NCBI GenBank assembly: GCA_038237625.1
Contig: JBBRYM010000014.1
Coordinates: forward strand, 8,821-72,820
Source: JAWVFM01 sp038237625
GTDB taxonomy: Bacteria; Actinomycetota; Thermoleophilia; Solirubrobacterales; 70-9
Length of the DNA: 64,000 nucleotides
Reading direction: 5' to 3'
In this document: piece by piece, positions 1-8,451 of the stretch
Layout of the letters: each line of letters opens with the position of its first letter
Numbering within the stretch: the first letter of the stretch is position 1
The notes under the pieces: model-generated
The model's database searches: none
Told to the model about the DNA's origin: nothing
What the model saw: the letters and a program-made list of their open reading frames with translations, nothing else
Translations under genes and position numbers: made by a program

Positions 1-253
1 GCGAACGATGGGACGGTTGACGACTTCTCCTCGGCCCCCTTGCGACTATCGGGTCGCCTTCGAGAAACGGAGTGGACAAGAAATCTCCTTGCCCCCTCTG
101 CCTCCCTGCCACCAGGGTTCCTAAGGCGCTCGGGACCCTAAGCCAGCGGACACCAGTGCGCAACAACCTGGTGACCGTTTCGCCCCTCTTCGTTCGCTAA
201 GAGCACGTTTTTTTTCGACCTGGAACGCTCGTACGGATCTGGACAAGCCGAAA
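1..253. other. No gene recognised; T-rich run
   Basis: No open frame here looks like a protein gene and no RNA family is recognised. A small inverted repeat (CACCAG at 151-156, CTGGTG at 168-173) and a weak 5-bp stem (186-190 with 199-203) followed by a run of T at 208-215 are visible. The second could be a weak factor-independent terminator for something entering from the left on the + strand. The region could also hold the 3' end of a gene cut by the window edge. Confidence 0.3.
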
Positions 254-1513
254 CTACTCCGAGCGGGGTAGATCCGGGAAGTCGGAAACGACCTTGTCGA
301 CAACGGCGAGGGCCCGGTCGAGGTGCTCGTGCTCATGAGTTGCCATGAGGCTGGTCCGCAGGAGGGCCCCGCCGGGCGGGACCGCTGGGTGAAGGGCGAC
401 GTTGGTGTAGACGCCGGCGTCGTAGAGCGCCTTCCAGAGAAGGACCGCCTGCCAATCCTCGCCGACGATGACGGGTACGACAGGAGTGGCCGCCTCGGTC
501 CCGTCGGGAAGGCGGCCTGGCTCGACGACTCGCAGCCCCAGCTCGCGGAAGCCCGCTCGCAGGTACTCGGCGTTGGTGAGGAGCTTCGCCATGAGCTCCG
601 GCCCCTCCGAGCGGATGATGCGCAGCGCGGCAAGCGCCGCGCCGACGGCGGCGGGGACGGCCGAGGCAGTGAAGATGAATGCTCGGCTCGCAATCCGCAG
701 GAACTCGATCACGTCGGCGGGGCCCGCGATGAAGCCGCCGCAGGAGGCGAGGCTCTTGGAAAACGTGCCCATCCGCAGGTCGACCCCGTCTTCCAGCCCG
801 AAGAGCTCCGCCGACCCGGCGCCGCGAGCGCCCAGGACGCCCACGCCGTGGGCCTCGTCGACCATGAGGCGGGCGCCGTAGGCGCGACAGAGCTCGACGA
901 TCGGCGGCAGATTGCAGACGTCGCCCTCCATCGAGAAGACGCCGTCGACGACCACGAGCACGCCGCCGCCATCACCGGCCGCCCGGTCGAGCATCTTCTC
1001 GAGTTTGTCCATCTGGTTGTGGCGAAAGGGCCGAAGCTTGGCGCCGGCAAGGCGGCAGCCGTCGAGGATCGAGGCGTGGTCGGCCGAGTCGCAGATGACG
1101 GTGTCGCCGGGGCCGAGGATCGTGCCGATGCAGCCGACGTTTGCGCCGTAGCCGGTGCTGAAGACAATCGCGTCGTCGGTCTGCATGAACTGCGCCAACT
1201 CGCTTTCGAGCTCCACGTGGAGGGGAATCGTTCCGTTCAGAAGCCGGGAGCCCGTCAGCCCGGTGCCGTAGGTCTCCAGGGCGTCGCGCGCGGCCTGCTT
1301 CACGCGCTCGGAGCCGGTGAGCCCCAGGTAGTTGTTGGACCCGAGCATGATCGTCTCGCGCCCCTCCATCTCGACGACCGGCCCGGCGGAGCTGGACATC
1401 ACCCGGAAGTAGGGGAGGAGGTCGCCCTCCTTGGCCATCGCGAGCTGCTCCAAGCGCTCGTGCGTGCGGGCCTTCTCGAAGACGTCGACTGGCGCGCGGG
1501 CGGTCTGGTTCAT
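254..1513 (-). CDS. Alpha-oxoamine synthase (serine palmitoyltransferase / KBL / AONS family)
   Basis: A 419-residue PLP enzyme of the alpha-oxoamine synthase family, which condenses an amino acid with an acyl-CoA or acyl-ACP with loss of CO2. Family landmarks are present: NYLGL near residue 61, DHAS with His146, DEAHGVGVLG with Asp219 and His222, and the Schiff-base lysine in GTFSKS (Lys253). Length fits the family. The subfamily (serine palmitoyltransferase, glycine C-acetyltransferase or 8-amino-7-oxononanoate synthase) cannot be fixed by eye. No bio or tdh genes lie nearby. The divergent neighbour, 26 bp away, resembles the GNAT-type bacterial ceramide synthase, which favours the serine palmitoyltransferase role. 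The ATG start is preceded by a TANNNT hexamer and no Shine-Dalgarno site, so the mRNA is probably leaderless. Confidence 0.85.
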   Translation of the reverse strand: MNQTARAPVDVFEKARTHERLEQLAMAKEGDLLPYFRVMSSSAGPVVEMEGRETIMLGSNNYLGLTGSERVKQAARDALETYGTGLTGSRLLNGTIPLHVELESELAQFMQTDDAIVFSTGYGANVGCIGTILGPGDTVICDSADHASILDGCRLAGAKLRPFRHNQMDKLEKMLDRAAGDGGGVLVVVDGVFSMEGDVCNLPPIVELCRAYGARLMVDEAHGVGVLGARGAGSAELFGLEDGVDLRMGTFSKSLASCGGFIAGPADVIEFLRIASRAFIFTASAVPAAVGAALAALRIIRSEGPELMAKLLTNAEYLRAGFRELGLRVVEPGRLPDGTEAATPVVPVIVGEDWQAVLLWKALYDAGVYTNVALHPAVPPGGALLRTSLMATHEHEHLDRALAVVDKVVSDFPDLPRSE

Positions 1514-1521
1514 AGGCGAAG

Positions 1522-1531
1522 AGTGTAGGTT
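1522..1531. promoter_or_regulatory. Back-to-back -10 hexamers in a 26-bp divergent gap
   Basis: Only 26 bp separate the two divergent start codons. On the minus strand TACACT (1527-1522) ends 8 nt before the ATG at 1513. On the plus strand TAGGTT (1526-1531) ends 8 nt before the GTG at 1540. Both fit the TANNNT -10 pattern at the distance expected for leaderless actinobacterial transcripts, and they overlap by two bases. Neither gene has a ribosome-binding site. The promoter assignment is inference from spacing. Confidence 0.45.
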
Positions 1532-1539
1532 CCTCGCCC

Positions 1540-2682
1540 GTGCCAGACGTCAAGGTGCGTCCGGTCGCCTCGAAGCGCGACCTGAACGCCTTCATCAAGC
1601 TGCCCTTCCAGATTCACCGCGATCACCCGCGGTGGGTGCCGCCGCTGATCTTCGATCGCAAGTCGTTTCTCGATCGCGAGAAGAACCCGTTCTTCGACCA
1701 CGCCGAGGCCGAGTTCTTCCTCGCCGAGCGCGACGGCCGCGTCGTCGGCAGGATCACCGCCCATCTCGATCGCCGCTGGGACGAGTATCAGGGCGGCAAC
1801 GACGGCATGTTCGGCTTCATCGAGTTTGAGGACGACTCAACCGTCGCGGCGGCCCTCATCGACGCCGCCAAGACTTGGCTGTCCCAGCAGGGACGCGAGC
1901 GGATGATCGGCCCCATGGACTTCACCACCAACGACGAGTGCGGACTGCTCGTCGACGGCTACGACTCCGATCCCATCATCCTCCAGCCCTGGCACCCGCC
2001 CTACTACAAGGAGCGCCTCGAGGCGCTCGGGCTGGCCAAGGCGATGGACATGCGGATGTGGGACCTGTGGCTCGGCGACCTCGCGGCCGGAAATGAGTTC
2101 CACCCGCTGATCGAGGCCGCCGCGAAGGAGTCGGAGAGGGCGGGAGTTGTAGTACGCGGCATGCGGAAGTCGGACCTCGATAACGAGATCGCTCGGTTCA
2201 TGGAGGTTTACAACGAGGCTTGGGGGCCGAACTGGGGGTTCGTTCCGGTGACCGCGGAGGAGGTCTCCTTCCAAGCGAAGAACCTCAAGCCGATCCTCTC
2301 CGAGGAATGGGCGATGATCGCCGAGCGCGAGGGGGAGGTCGTTGGCGCCGCGTTGACGCTGCCCGACTTCAACCAGGTCCTGAAGAAGATGAACGGCCGC
2401 CTGCTCCCGTTCGGCTGGTGGCATTTCCTGACCGGACGGCGCAAGATCGACCGGGTGCGTGTGTTCGCCCTCGGCGTGAAGAACGACTACCAGCACCTGG
2501 GCGTCGCCGCGGCGCTCTACGTCCGGCACCGCGAGACGGCCGAGCACATGCCCCAGAAGGGCGGGCAGACGGGCTGGATCCTGGAGACGAATGAGCCGAT
2601 GAACCGCGCCATGGAGGGCATGGGCGGCACCATCGCATCGACCTACAGACTCTACGAGCAGAGCCTCGGGCCAGCCTCATAG
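1540..2682 (+). CDS. GNAT-type N-acyltransferase, bacterial ceramide synthase-like (YghO-like)
   Basis: A 380-residue protein of the large YghO-like GNAT group. It has the N-terminal signature RDHPRWVPPL near residue 30, a central NDECGLLVDG segment and a C-terminal acetyltransferase core (residues about 220-360). The group includes the GNAT-like bacterial ceramide synthase (bCerS) that N-acylates 3-ketosphinganine in Caulobacter, whose gene lies close to serine palmitoyltransferase. Here the gene is divergent from an alpha-oxoamine synthase with 26 bp between starts, the arrangement expected if both act on a long-chain base. The GTG at 1540 is the first start after the gap and gives the full N-terminal motif. 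The family is clear; the substrate is inferred from context. Confidence 0.75.
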   Translation: MPDVKVRPVASKRDLNAFIKLPFQIHRDHPRWVPPLIFDRKSFLDREKNPFFDHAEAEFFLAERDGRVVGRITAHLDRRWDEYQGGNDGMFGFIEFEDDSTVAAALIDAAKTWLSQQGRERMIGPMDFTTNDECGLLVDGYDSDPIILQPWHPPYYKERLEALGLAKAMDMRMWDLWLGDLAAGNEFHPLIEAAAKESERAGVVVRGMRKSDLDNEIARFMEVYNEAWGPNWGFVPVTAEEVSFQAKNLKPILSEEWAMIAEREGEVVGAALTLPDFNQVLKKMNGRLLPFGWWHFLTGRRKIDRVRVFALGVKNDYQHLGVAAALYVRHRETAEHMPQKGGQTGWILETNEPMNRAMEGMGGTIASTYRLYEQSLGPAS

Positions 2683-2740
2683 CCGGCCGGCAGCCCGCTC
2701 GGAATACCATCCCCGGACCGCTCTGAAAGGGGCTTGGACG

Positions 2741-4048
2741 CTGATCCATCAGCCGTACCTGCTCGAGGCCCGCGAGATGCAGGCCCTCTCGTTCGCAGTG
2801 CACATCCCCCTTGTGTGCTTCGGCATCGCCTTCCCGGCGATGGTGCTCTTCTGCGAATGGCTTCATCGCCGAACGGGCGACCCGGTCTACAAGTCGGTCG
2901 CAAAGCGCTGGTCGCGGGTGATGCTGATCCTGTTCGCGGTCGGTGTCGTGACCGGGACGATCCTCTCCTTCGAGATGGGACTTCTATGGCCCGGGTTCAC
3001 GTCCAAGTTCGGGGAGGTGTTCGGACTCGGGTTCGCGCTCGAGGGGGTGTCGTTCTTCGTCGAGGCGATCTTCATCGCGATCTACGTGTACGGGTGGGAC
3101 CGGCTTTCGTCCCGGGCCCATCTGGCGTCGGGGTTGCCGATCGTCGTCGCGGGCATGACGGGATCGCTCCTCGTGATCGCCGTGAACTCTTGGATGAACC
3201 ACCCCTCGGGTTTCTCGATCGTCCATGGCCAGGTCACCGACGTCCACCCCTTCGCCGCCCTTTTCAACTCGAACCTCTGGCACGAGCTCGCCCACATGTA
3301 CCTGGCGGGATACATCGTGGCGGGCTTCTTGACAGCCTCGGTTTACTCGGTCGCGTGGCTCCGAGGACGCCGTGACCGCTACCACCGGGTGGCCCTGGTG
3401 ATCTCGGTGACGGTTGCTGCCCTGGCCGCTCCCGCGCAGGTGGTGGTTGGCGACTGGGCTGCAAGGACGGTCGCCCAGAGCCAGCCGACGAAGCTGGCGG
3501 CGTTCGAAGGCCTCGACAGGACGCGGTCCGGGGCGCCGATCACCGCCGGAGGCGTCTACTACGACGGCTCGGTCCATTGGGGGATCTCGATCCCCGACGG
3601 GCTCTCGTTGCTCGCCTTTCACGATCCGAAAGCGCGGGTTCAGGGACTCGACGCGGTGCCCTCGCGCGATCGCCCGCCGGTCGGCGTGGTGCGTAACTCC
3701 TTTCAGCTGATGGTGGGGATCGGGACGGCGCTGGCGGCCCTTGGCCTGGGATATCTGGTGGTCTGGTGGAGGCGACGGCGCCTGCCACTCTCTCCCTGGT
3801 TCTACCGGGCGGTCATCGCGGCGGGGCCGCTGTCGCTGGTCGCCCTCATCGCCGGCTGGGTCACCACCGAGGCGGGTCGCCAGCCGTGGGTGGTCTACGG
3901 GGTCATGCGCACTTCGCAGGCAGTGACCGGGGCCTCGGGAATTCCCGTCGGCTACGCGACGCTGGCGATCATCTACGTCGGGCTCGGCCTGATCGCCGCG
4001 TTCATGCTGCGACGCCTGGCCGGCAGTCCTCGCGAGGACATCGAATGA
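2741..4048 (+). CDS. cydA: Cytochrome bd quinol oxidase subunit I (CydA)
   Basis: Membrane subunit of cytochrome bd oxidase, which oxidises quinol and reduces O2 to water. Many hydrophobic helices are present, with an early conserved His in SFAVHIPLV and the GRQPW hallmark (TTEAGRQPWVV) near the C-terminus. At about 430 residues it is the short-Q-loop form common outside enterobacteria. The first ATG (2777) would begin inside helix 1 only eight residues before the haem-ligand His. The in-frame CTG at 2741, with GAAAGGGG about 8 nt upstream, restores the usual N-terminus and is preferred, though it is not certain. It overlaps cydB by an ATGA. Confidence 0.92.
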   Translation: MIHQPYLLEAREMQALSFAVHIPLVCFGIAFPAMVLFCEWLHRRTGDPVYKSVAKRWSRVMLILFAVGVVTGTILSFEMGLLWPGFTSKFGEVFGLGFALEGVSFFVEAIFIAIYVYGWDRLSSRAHLASGLPIVVAGMTGSLLVIAVNSWMNHPSGFSIVHGQVTDVHPFAALFNSNLWHELAHMYLAGYIVAGFLTASVYSVAWLRGRRDRYHRVALVISVTVAALAAPAQVVVGDWAARTVAQSQPTKLAAFEGLDRTRSGAPITAGGVYYDGSVHWGISIPDGLSLLAFHDPKARVQGLDAVPSRDRPPVGVVRNSFQLMVGIGTALAALGLGYLVVWWRRRRLPLSPWFYRAVIAAGPLSLVALIAGWVTTEAGRQPWVVYGVMRTSQAVTGASGIPVGYATLAIIYVGLGLIAAFMLRRLAGSPREDIE

Positions 4049-5091
4049 CCGCGGTCGACCTGACCCTGGCGCTGCTGATCGCCGGGCTCGTCGCCTACGC
4101 GGTGCTGGGCGGCGCCGACTTCGGGGCGGGGTTCTGGGACCTGACCGCGGGCAGCGCTGAGCGCGGAGCCCGGCTGCGGGGGATGGTCAAGCGCTCGATG
4201 GGGCCGGTGTGGGAGGCCAACCACGTGTGGTTGATCTTCGTTCTCGTGATCTTCTGGACCGGGTTCCCGCAGGCGTTCGGCCCGGTGATGACGACGCTGC
4301 AGGTCCCGCTTTTTTTGGCCGCCGTGGGGATCATCTTCCGGGGGGCTGCATTTGCCCTGCGTGGCGAGGCGGCGACCGTCGGCGAAGCGCGGGCGCTGGG
4401 CGCTGCGTTCGCGCTCTCATCTGTCCTCGTGCCGTTCTTCTTCGGCGCCGCGCTCGGTGGCCTCGCTGCGGGCGAGGTTCCCGCCGCGGGCAACGGCGAC
4501 GCGCTTTCCAGCTGGACCGGGCCCACGCCGATCCTTGCCGGGGCCACTGCGGTGGCTACCGGCGCCTATCTGGGTGCGATCTTCCTCGCCGCGGATTCCC
4601 AGGCCGGCGGCTTCGACGACCTCGCCGCGGCCTTTCGTGTCCGAGCGCTTGGGGCGGCGGTTGTCGCGGGAGCATTGGCCGTTGGGGGCCTGGTGGTGGT
4701 GCACGGGGACGCCCCTGATCTGTACGACGGCCTGATGACCGGCTGGGGACTCGCACTGATCGTGCTATCCGCCGGGACTGGACTGGTGACCGTCGGGCTC
4801 GTGTGGTCCGAACGCTTTGCTGTCGCCCGCTACTCGGCGGCCTCGGCGGTTGCGGCGATGGTCGTTGGTCTCGCGGTGGCGATCAGCCCGGACTTCCTTC
4901 CCGGCCAGCTCACGGTCAAGCAGGCCGCGGCCGGCGGCGCGACGCTGCAGGCGCTGCTCGCTTCGATGGCGATCGGATTCGTCGTGCTGGTGCCGTCGCT
5001 TCTCCTCTTGTTTCGGCTGAAGCTCGCGGGCCGCCTGGATCCCGAGCTGAAGCCCATCGTCGGCGCCGGTCACGAGAAGGATGAAGAATGA
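4045..5091 (+). CDS. cydB: Cytochrome bd quinol oxidase subunit II (CydB)
   Basis: A 348-residue polytopic partner of CydA, recognised by the N-terminal YAVLGGADFGAGFWDL motif, the GPVWEANHVWLI motif that follows, and a regular pattern of membrane helices. The ATG at 4045 overlaps the cydA stop by 4 bp, so translation is coupled. Together the two subunits form the bd-type terminal oxidase used at low oxygen. No cydDC assembly transporter lies in the window. Confidence 0.95.
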   Translation: MTAVDLTLALLIAGLVAYAVLGGADFGAGFWDLTAGSAERGARLRGMVKRSMGPVWEANHVWLIFVLVIFWTGFPQAFGPVMTTLQVPLFLAAVGIIFRGAAFALRGEAATVGEARALGAAFALSSVLVPFFFGAALGGLAAGEVPAAGNGDALSSWTGPTPILAGATAVATGAYLGAIFLAADSQAGGFDDLAAAFRVRALGAAVVAGALAVGGLVVVHGDAPDLYDGLMTGWGLALIVLSAGTGLVTVGLVWSERFAVARYSAASAVAAMVVGLAVAISPDFLPGQLTVKQAAAGGATLQALLASMAIGFVVLVPSLLLLFRLKLAGRLDPELKPIVGAGHEKDEE

Positions 5092-5300
5092 GCTCGGCAC
5101 GACGGCTCGAGTATCTGGCGATTGCGCTGGGCGTAGTGGGCGCGGGCCTGATGCTGGCCTTCGATGTGACCGTCACCAGGGTTGCCGGGGTGGCAGCCCT
5201 CCTGGGATTCGTGGGCGTCGGCCTTTTTGCGGTCGCAAATCCCGGATATCTCTCAGCCGGCGAGGATGAGGCCCCAGACGATGCCGAGGGGCGTGTATAG
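5088..5300 (+). CDS. Small two-helix membrane protein of the cyd operon
   Basis: Seventy residues with two hydrophobic segments (about 9-28 and 30-48) and an acidic C-terminal tail. Its ATG overlaps the cydB stop by 4 bp, so it is the third gene of the cydAB operon. Small accessory proteins such as CydX stabilise bd oxidases in other bacteria, but they have one helix and no similarity is evident. An accessory role here is inference from position. Confidence 0.7.
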   Translation: MSSARRLEYLAIALGVVGAGLMLAFDVTVTRVAGVAALLGFVGVGLFAVANPGYLSAGEDEAPDDAEGRV

Positions 5301-5312
5301 ACTCAGGCGACG

Positions 5313-5627
5313 GTGAGCGCGGAGGTTCTGGAAGGCGAGGCAATCGAAGAGGCCGGGGTCGAGGACGCCGGCGAGGCTGGCGAGGCACGCCCGCTTCCCG
5401 TTCGGACCAGCCGAACGGAGATGGCTCCCGGGCGTGAGGTCGGGACGGTTGCGATCGCCGCGGCCGGAGGCCTCGTCGCCGGTGCTGCCACCGTAGTCGC
5501 GATGCGCGCCGCGAAGTCCGTCGCTCAGCCAAAGCGGCGCTCGGTTCGCAAGCGCGCGAAGGACGCACTTCCGGGCGTGGTTGCGAGTCGCTCATTCCTG
5601 ATCGACGTCCACCTGCTCGACCGCTGA
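5313..5627 (+). CDS. Hypothetical protein, acidic N-terminus and one hydrophobic segment
   Basis: A 104-residue frame starting at GTG 5313, twelve bases after the previous stop. Residues 1-25 are rich in Glu and Ala, 43-65 form a glycine/alanine-rich hydrophobic stretch that could span the membrane, and 70-85 are strongly basic (KRRSVRKRAK). No family is recognised. Position suggests it follows the cyd operon; it may be an unrelated small gene. Confidence 0.5.
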   Translation: MSAEVLEGEAIEEAGVEDAGEAGEARPLPVRTSRTEMAPGREVGTVAIAAAGGLVAGAATVVAMRAAKSVAQPKRRSVRKRAKDALPGVVASRSFLIDVHLLDR

Positions 5628-5647
5628 CGTCTTCCGGCGTTCGTACG

Positions 5648-6598
5648 GTGGTCCCCGTGAAGGGGCCGCGCGTAATGGACTGCGAGGTGCGCCCGCCGTC
5701 GCCCGTGCGGTTGCCGCGGTCGGGCGGGGGAGACGGCGTGATGCGCACGAGGCAAGGGCTGGTCGCGAGGGCCCTCCACGTCCGTGGACGGCCGGTCATG
5801 GTCGCGGCGTGGCAGCGAAGCGACGGCGAGGTGGCGCTGAGGGCGGCGGGAGCGGTTGCCACAGCTGACCTCGAGTACGCGATCGGCCGGATGCGCTTTG
5901 CGTTCTCGCTCGACGACGACCTCTCCGACTTCTACGCGCGGTTTCGCTCCGATCCCCTGATCGGCCCCGCGATCCACCGGCGCCCGTGGCGGCGACCTCG
6001 GCGAAGGCCAGTCGCCTGGGAGGCGTTGGTCTGGGCAATTACGGGACAGCTGATCGAAGCTTCGCGGGCTTGCGAGATCCAGAGGCGGATGGTCCGCCGG
6101 TGGGGTCCAGGTCTCGACCCCAAGACGTTCGCCGGTGAATGGGTCGCCGGATTCTCCGCGTTGCCCGGCCCCATGCGCGACGTGCCGAGCCCGGAAGTGA
6201 TTGCCGGGCGGTCGCCTGCCGAGCTGGCATTCTGCGACCTCTCACCCGCCAGGTCGCTGGCGATGATCCGGGTGGCCAGAGAGATCGCCGCCGGTCGGGT
6301 GGATCCGAGCGATCCCAAGGACGACGTGCGGCTGCTGGCAATCCCCGAGATCGGCCCCTGGACAGTGGAGTGCCTCGGCGTCAATGGGCGCGGCGATCCC
6401 GATTCGCTTCCAGCCGGGGATCTGGCCTACGTCAAGCTCGTCGGCAGGCTCGCTTCGCTGGGAAGGCGCGCGACCGTGGAGGAAGTCCACGAGTTCTTCG
6501 CGCCCTATGAGCCCTACAGGGCGCTCGCGGGCGAGATGGCGCTGTCGCATTACCACCTGGCGGTCCCGGCGGGCCCACCCCTGCGCCTGGCGGCCTAA
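5648..6598 (+). CDS. DNA-3-methyladenine glycosylase II-like (AlkA family, HhH-GPD)
   Basis: A base-excision repair glycosylase of the HhH-GPD superfamily. The hairpin-helix-hairpin is at about residues 229-245 (AIPEIGPWTVECLGV), followed by the loop carrying the catalytic aspartate (Asp258 in LPAGDLAYVK). At 316 residues it matches AlkA-type enzymes that remove alkylated bases. No FeS cysteines follow the domain, which argues against MutY/Nth. The GTG at 5648 is the longest start; an internal GTG or ATG up to 5675 is equally possible because the first thirty residues look unconserved. Confidence 0.85.
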   Translation: MVPVKGPRVMDCEVRPPSPVRLPRSGGGDGVMRTRQGLVARALHVRGRPVMVAAWQRSDGEVALRAAGAVATADLEYAIGRMRFAFSLDDDLSDFYARFRSDPLIGPAIHRRPWRRPRRRPVAWEALVWAITGQLIEASRACEIQRRMVRRWGPGLDPKTFAGEWVAGFSALPGPMRDVPSPEVIAGRSPAELAFCDLSPARSLAMIRVAREIAAGRVDPSDPKDDVRLLAIPEIGPWTVECLGVNGRGDPDSLPAGDLAYVKLVGRLASLGRRATVEEVHEFFAPYEPYRALAGEMALSHYHLAVPAGPPLRLAA

Positions 6599-6610
6599 AG
6601 GGGCGAATCG

Positions 6611-6690
6611 CCACTTCTGGCGCGGCGGTGCTTCGCCGGTACCTGCTGGCGCTTTAGCTACCTCACAGGTAAGGAACGCGCCAGAAGTGG
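6611..6690. terminator. Long inverted repeat between convergent genes, likely bidirectional terminator
   Basis: Perfect 13-bp arms CCACTTCTGGCGC (6611-6623) and GCGCCAGAAGTGG (6678-6690) enclose 54 bp, itself containing TACCTG/CAGGTA arms. The element fills the gap between the convergent glycosylase and thiY genes. There is no T-run on either strand, so the termination role is inferred from position and symmetry. Its TTCTGGCG core recurs at 58735 and, inverted, at 30883. Confidence 0.5.
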
Positions 6691-6691
6691 G

Positions 6692-7696
6692 CTAGGGGAC
6701 CTTGCCCGGCAGGAGATCGTTGGTCAGGATCTCGCCCATCGGTGGGACCGTCTGGATGACGCCGTTGTCGGCGAAGAAGTGCGCGAACGCCAGCCACTGC
6801 TTCGGATCCATGTAGCCGAAGGGCTTGCCCGTCCCCTGCTGTGCAAGGAGGGGGAGGGTCTGGTCGACCTCGGCGCGTGTGAACCGGGGATCGAGCCCTT
6901 TGCCGGCGTCGAGGATCGCCTGGGTCGCCTGCGCTGGATTGGCGGCGGCCGCGCGTGTCCCTCGCTCGAGCGCCGCGATGAAGAGCTGGATCGGGCGGGG
7001 ATCGGACTGAAGCCGGTCGGTCGACGCGATCAGGACGAGTTCGTCGTATTTCGGAATTCCCAGGCGGTCGACGGGCACGACGCGTGGCCGCTCCCCGCGC
7101 AACCGAAGATCGACGCCCTCCACGTTCGAGAAGCCGCCGAGCATGGCGTCCGCGCGCCCGGAGATGACCGCAGGCAGCAGCCCCTGCTGCACGTTGACGA
7201 CGTGGACATCCGGCGACGTGAGCCCAGCGCGGGAAAGGATCGTGTCGAGGTAGTCCTGCTGGTAGGGGATGCCGGCGGTCGCGATCGTCTTGCCCGCCAG
7301 GTCGCCAACCGTGCGAATTCCTGCACTTCGAGTCGAGATGAGCGAGGTGAGGGGGCGGGGCACGAGTGCCGCCACGGCCTTCACGGGGAGCCCTTGATCC
7401 CGCGCGAGGAGTACCTCGGGCTCGTACGAGATGGCAAGGTCGACCCGTCCAGCCGCCACCTCCCGGATAGGCGCCGAAGGATCCGAGGGGACCTGGGGGC
7501 TGACGTCGAGCCCCGCATCGACGAAGTAGCCATGGTCGAGGGCCTCGTAGATCCCCGCATGATCGGCGTTGACGTAGAAGTCGAGCGCAAGCGACAGATG
7601 GTCCGACGCTCCGCGCGTGCCGCTCTCCGGCTTTTCGCCGCAGCCGGAGCCGACGACGGCCGCGGCGACCACGATTGCTAGAGCCAGCCGCCTCAT
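6692..7696 (-). CDS. thiY: HMP/pyrimidine ABC transporter substrate-binding lipoprotein (ThiY-like)
   Basis: A 334-residue lipoprotein with a signal peptide and lipobox ending at Cys19 (VVGSGC). The NMT1/THI5-like domain starts with LDFYVNADHAGIY and continues with DPSAPIREVAAGRVDLAISYEP in two adjoining pieces, both typical of ThiY proteins that bind the thiamine pyrimidine precursor HMP or formylaminopyrimidine. The start at 7696 overlaps the permease stop by ATGA; a start five codons upstream is possible but ignores that coupling. It is the last gene of a TPP-riboswitch-controlled operon, which strongly supports thiamine precursor uptake. Confidence 0.9.
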   Translation of the reverse strand: MRRLALAIVVAAAVVGSGCGEKPESGTRGASDHLSLALDFYVNADHAGIYEALDHGYFVDAGLDVSPQVPSDPSAPIREVAAGRVDLAISYEPEVLLARDQGLPVKAVAALVPRPLTSLISTRSAGIRTVGDLAGKTIATAGIPYQQDYLDTILSRAGLTSPDVHVVNVQQGLLPAVISGRADAMLGGFSNVEGVDLRLRGERPRVVPVDRLGIPKYDELVLIASTDRLQSDPRPIQLFIAALERGTRAAAANPAQATQAILDAGKGLDPRFTRAEVDQTLPLLAQQGTGKPFGYMDPKQWLAFAHFFADNGVIQTVPPMGEILTNDLLPGKVP

Positions 7697-8451
7697 CGCT
7701 CGCCCCACCACGCGACCCGGCGCTCGATCAGACCGAGCGCGCTGAACAGCACGATCGCAAACGCCGAAAGCACCGTGATCGCCGCAAAAACCCGTGCGGT
7801 CTCGAGCTGGCTACTTGACTGGATCAGCAGATACCCAAGCCCGGAATCCGACCCCGCCCACTCTCCGAAAACGGCGCCGATAACCGCAATGGCAACCGCG
7901 ACCTTGGCGCCGGAGAAGAACCGAGGAAGCGCGCTTGGGATTTCGACCCTGGCGAGAATTTGCCGGCGACTGGCATCGAGGGTGCGCATCAGCTTCGGCA
8001 GCTCCGGGTCGACGGCGCGCAGTCCGTCGAGCGTATTCACCGTGATCGGGAAGAAGCACACCAGGGTGATGATCGCGAGCTTCGGACCGATGCCGAACCC
8101 GAACCAGACCACGAGGATCGGGGCGATGGCGAAGATCGGAATGGTCTGCGAGCCCACAAGCAGCGGATAGAACGCTCGCCTCGCGGTGTCGGACAGGTGC
8201 AGGGCCACCGCAAACGTGAAGCCGATGAGCACCGACAGGCCGAATCCGAAGAGCACCTCGCGAAAGGTCACCCACCCCTCGTCGGCCAGCAGCGAGCGAT
8301 CGTTCCAAAGCGACGACGCGATCTCTGTTGGCGCCGGCACCAGGTAGGGCTTGATCGAAAGGGCATCAGCCAGGACGTGCCACTTCGCCGCGACCTGCCA
8401 GGCGCCTAGAAGCAGCACGATCAGCAGGGCGGGGGCGAGCGCGCGCCTCAC
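7693..8451 (-). CDS. thiX: HMP/pyrimidine ABC transporter permease (ThiX-like)
   Basis: A 252-residue inner-membrane permease of the binding-protein-dependent family (SsuC/ThiX type) with about six helices. The EAA-type coupling loop is seen around MRTLDASRRQILARVEIPSA, contacting the ATPase. The GTG start at 8451 overlaps the thiZ stop (GTGA), and its own stop overlaps the thiY start, so the three genes are translationally coupled. The longer upstream frame is antisense-like read-through within thiZ and is not used. Confidence 0.9.
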   Translation of the reverse strand: MRRALAPALLIVLLLGAWQVAAKWHVLADALSIKPYLVPAPTEIASSLWNDRSLLADEGWVTFREVLFGFGLSVLIGFTFAVALHLSDTARRAFYPLLVGSQTIPIFAIAPILVVWFGFGIGPKLAIITLVCFFPITVNTLDGLRAVDPELPKLMRTLDASRRQILARVEIPSALPRFFSGAKVAVAIAVIGAVFGEWAGSDSGLGYLLIQSSSQLETARVFAAITVLSAFAIVLFSALGLIERRVAWWGER

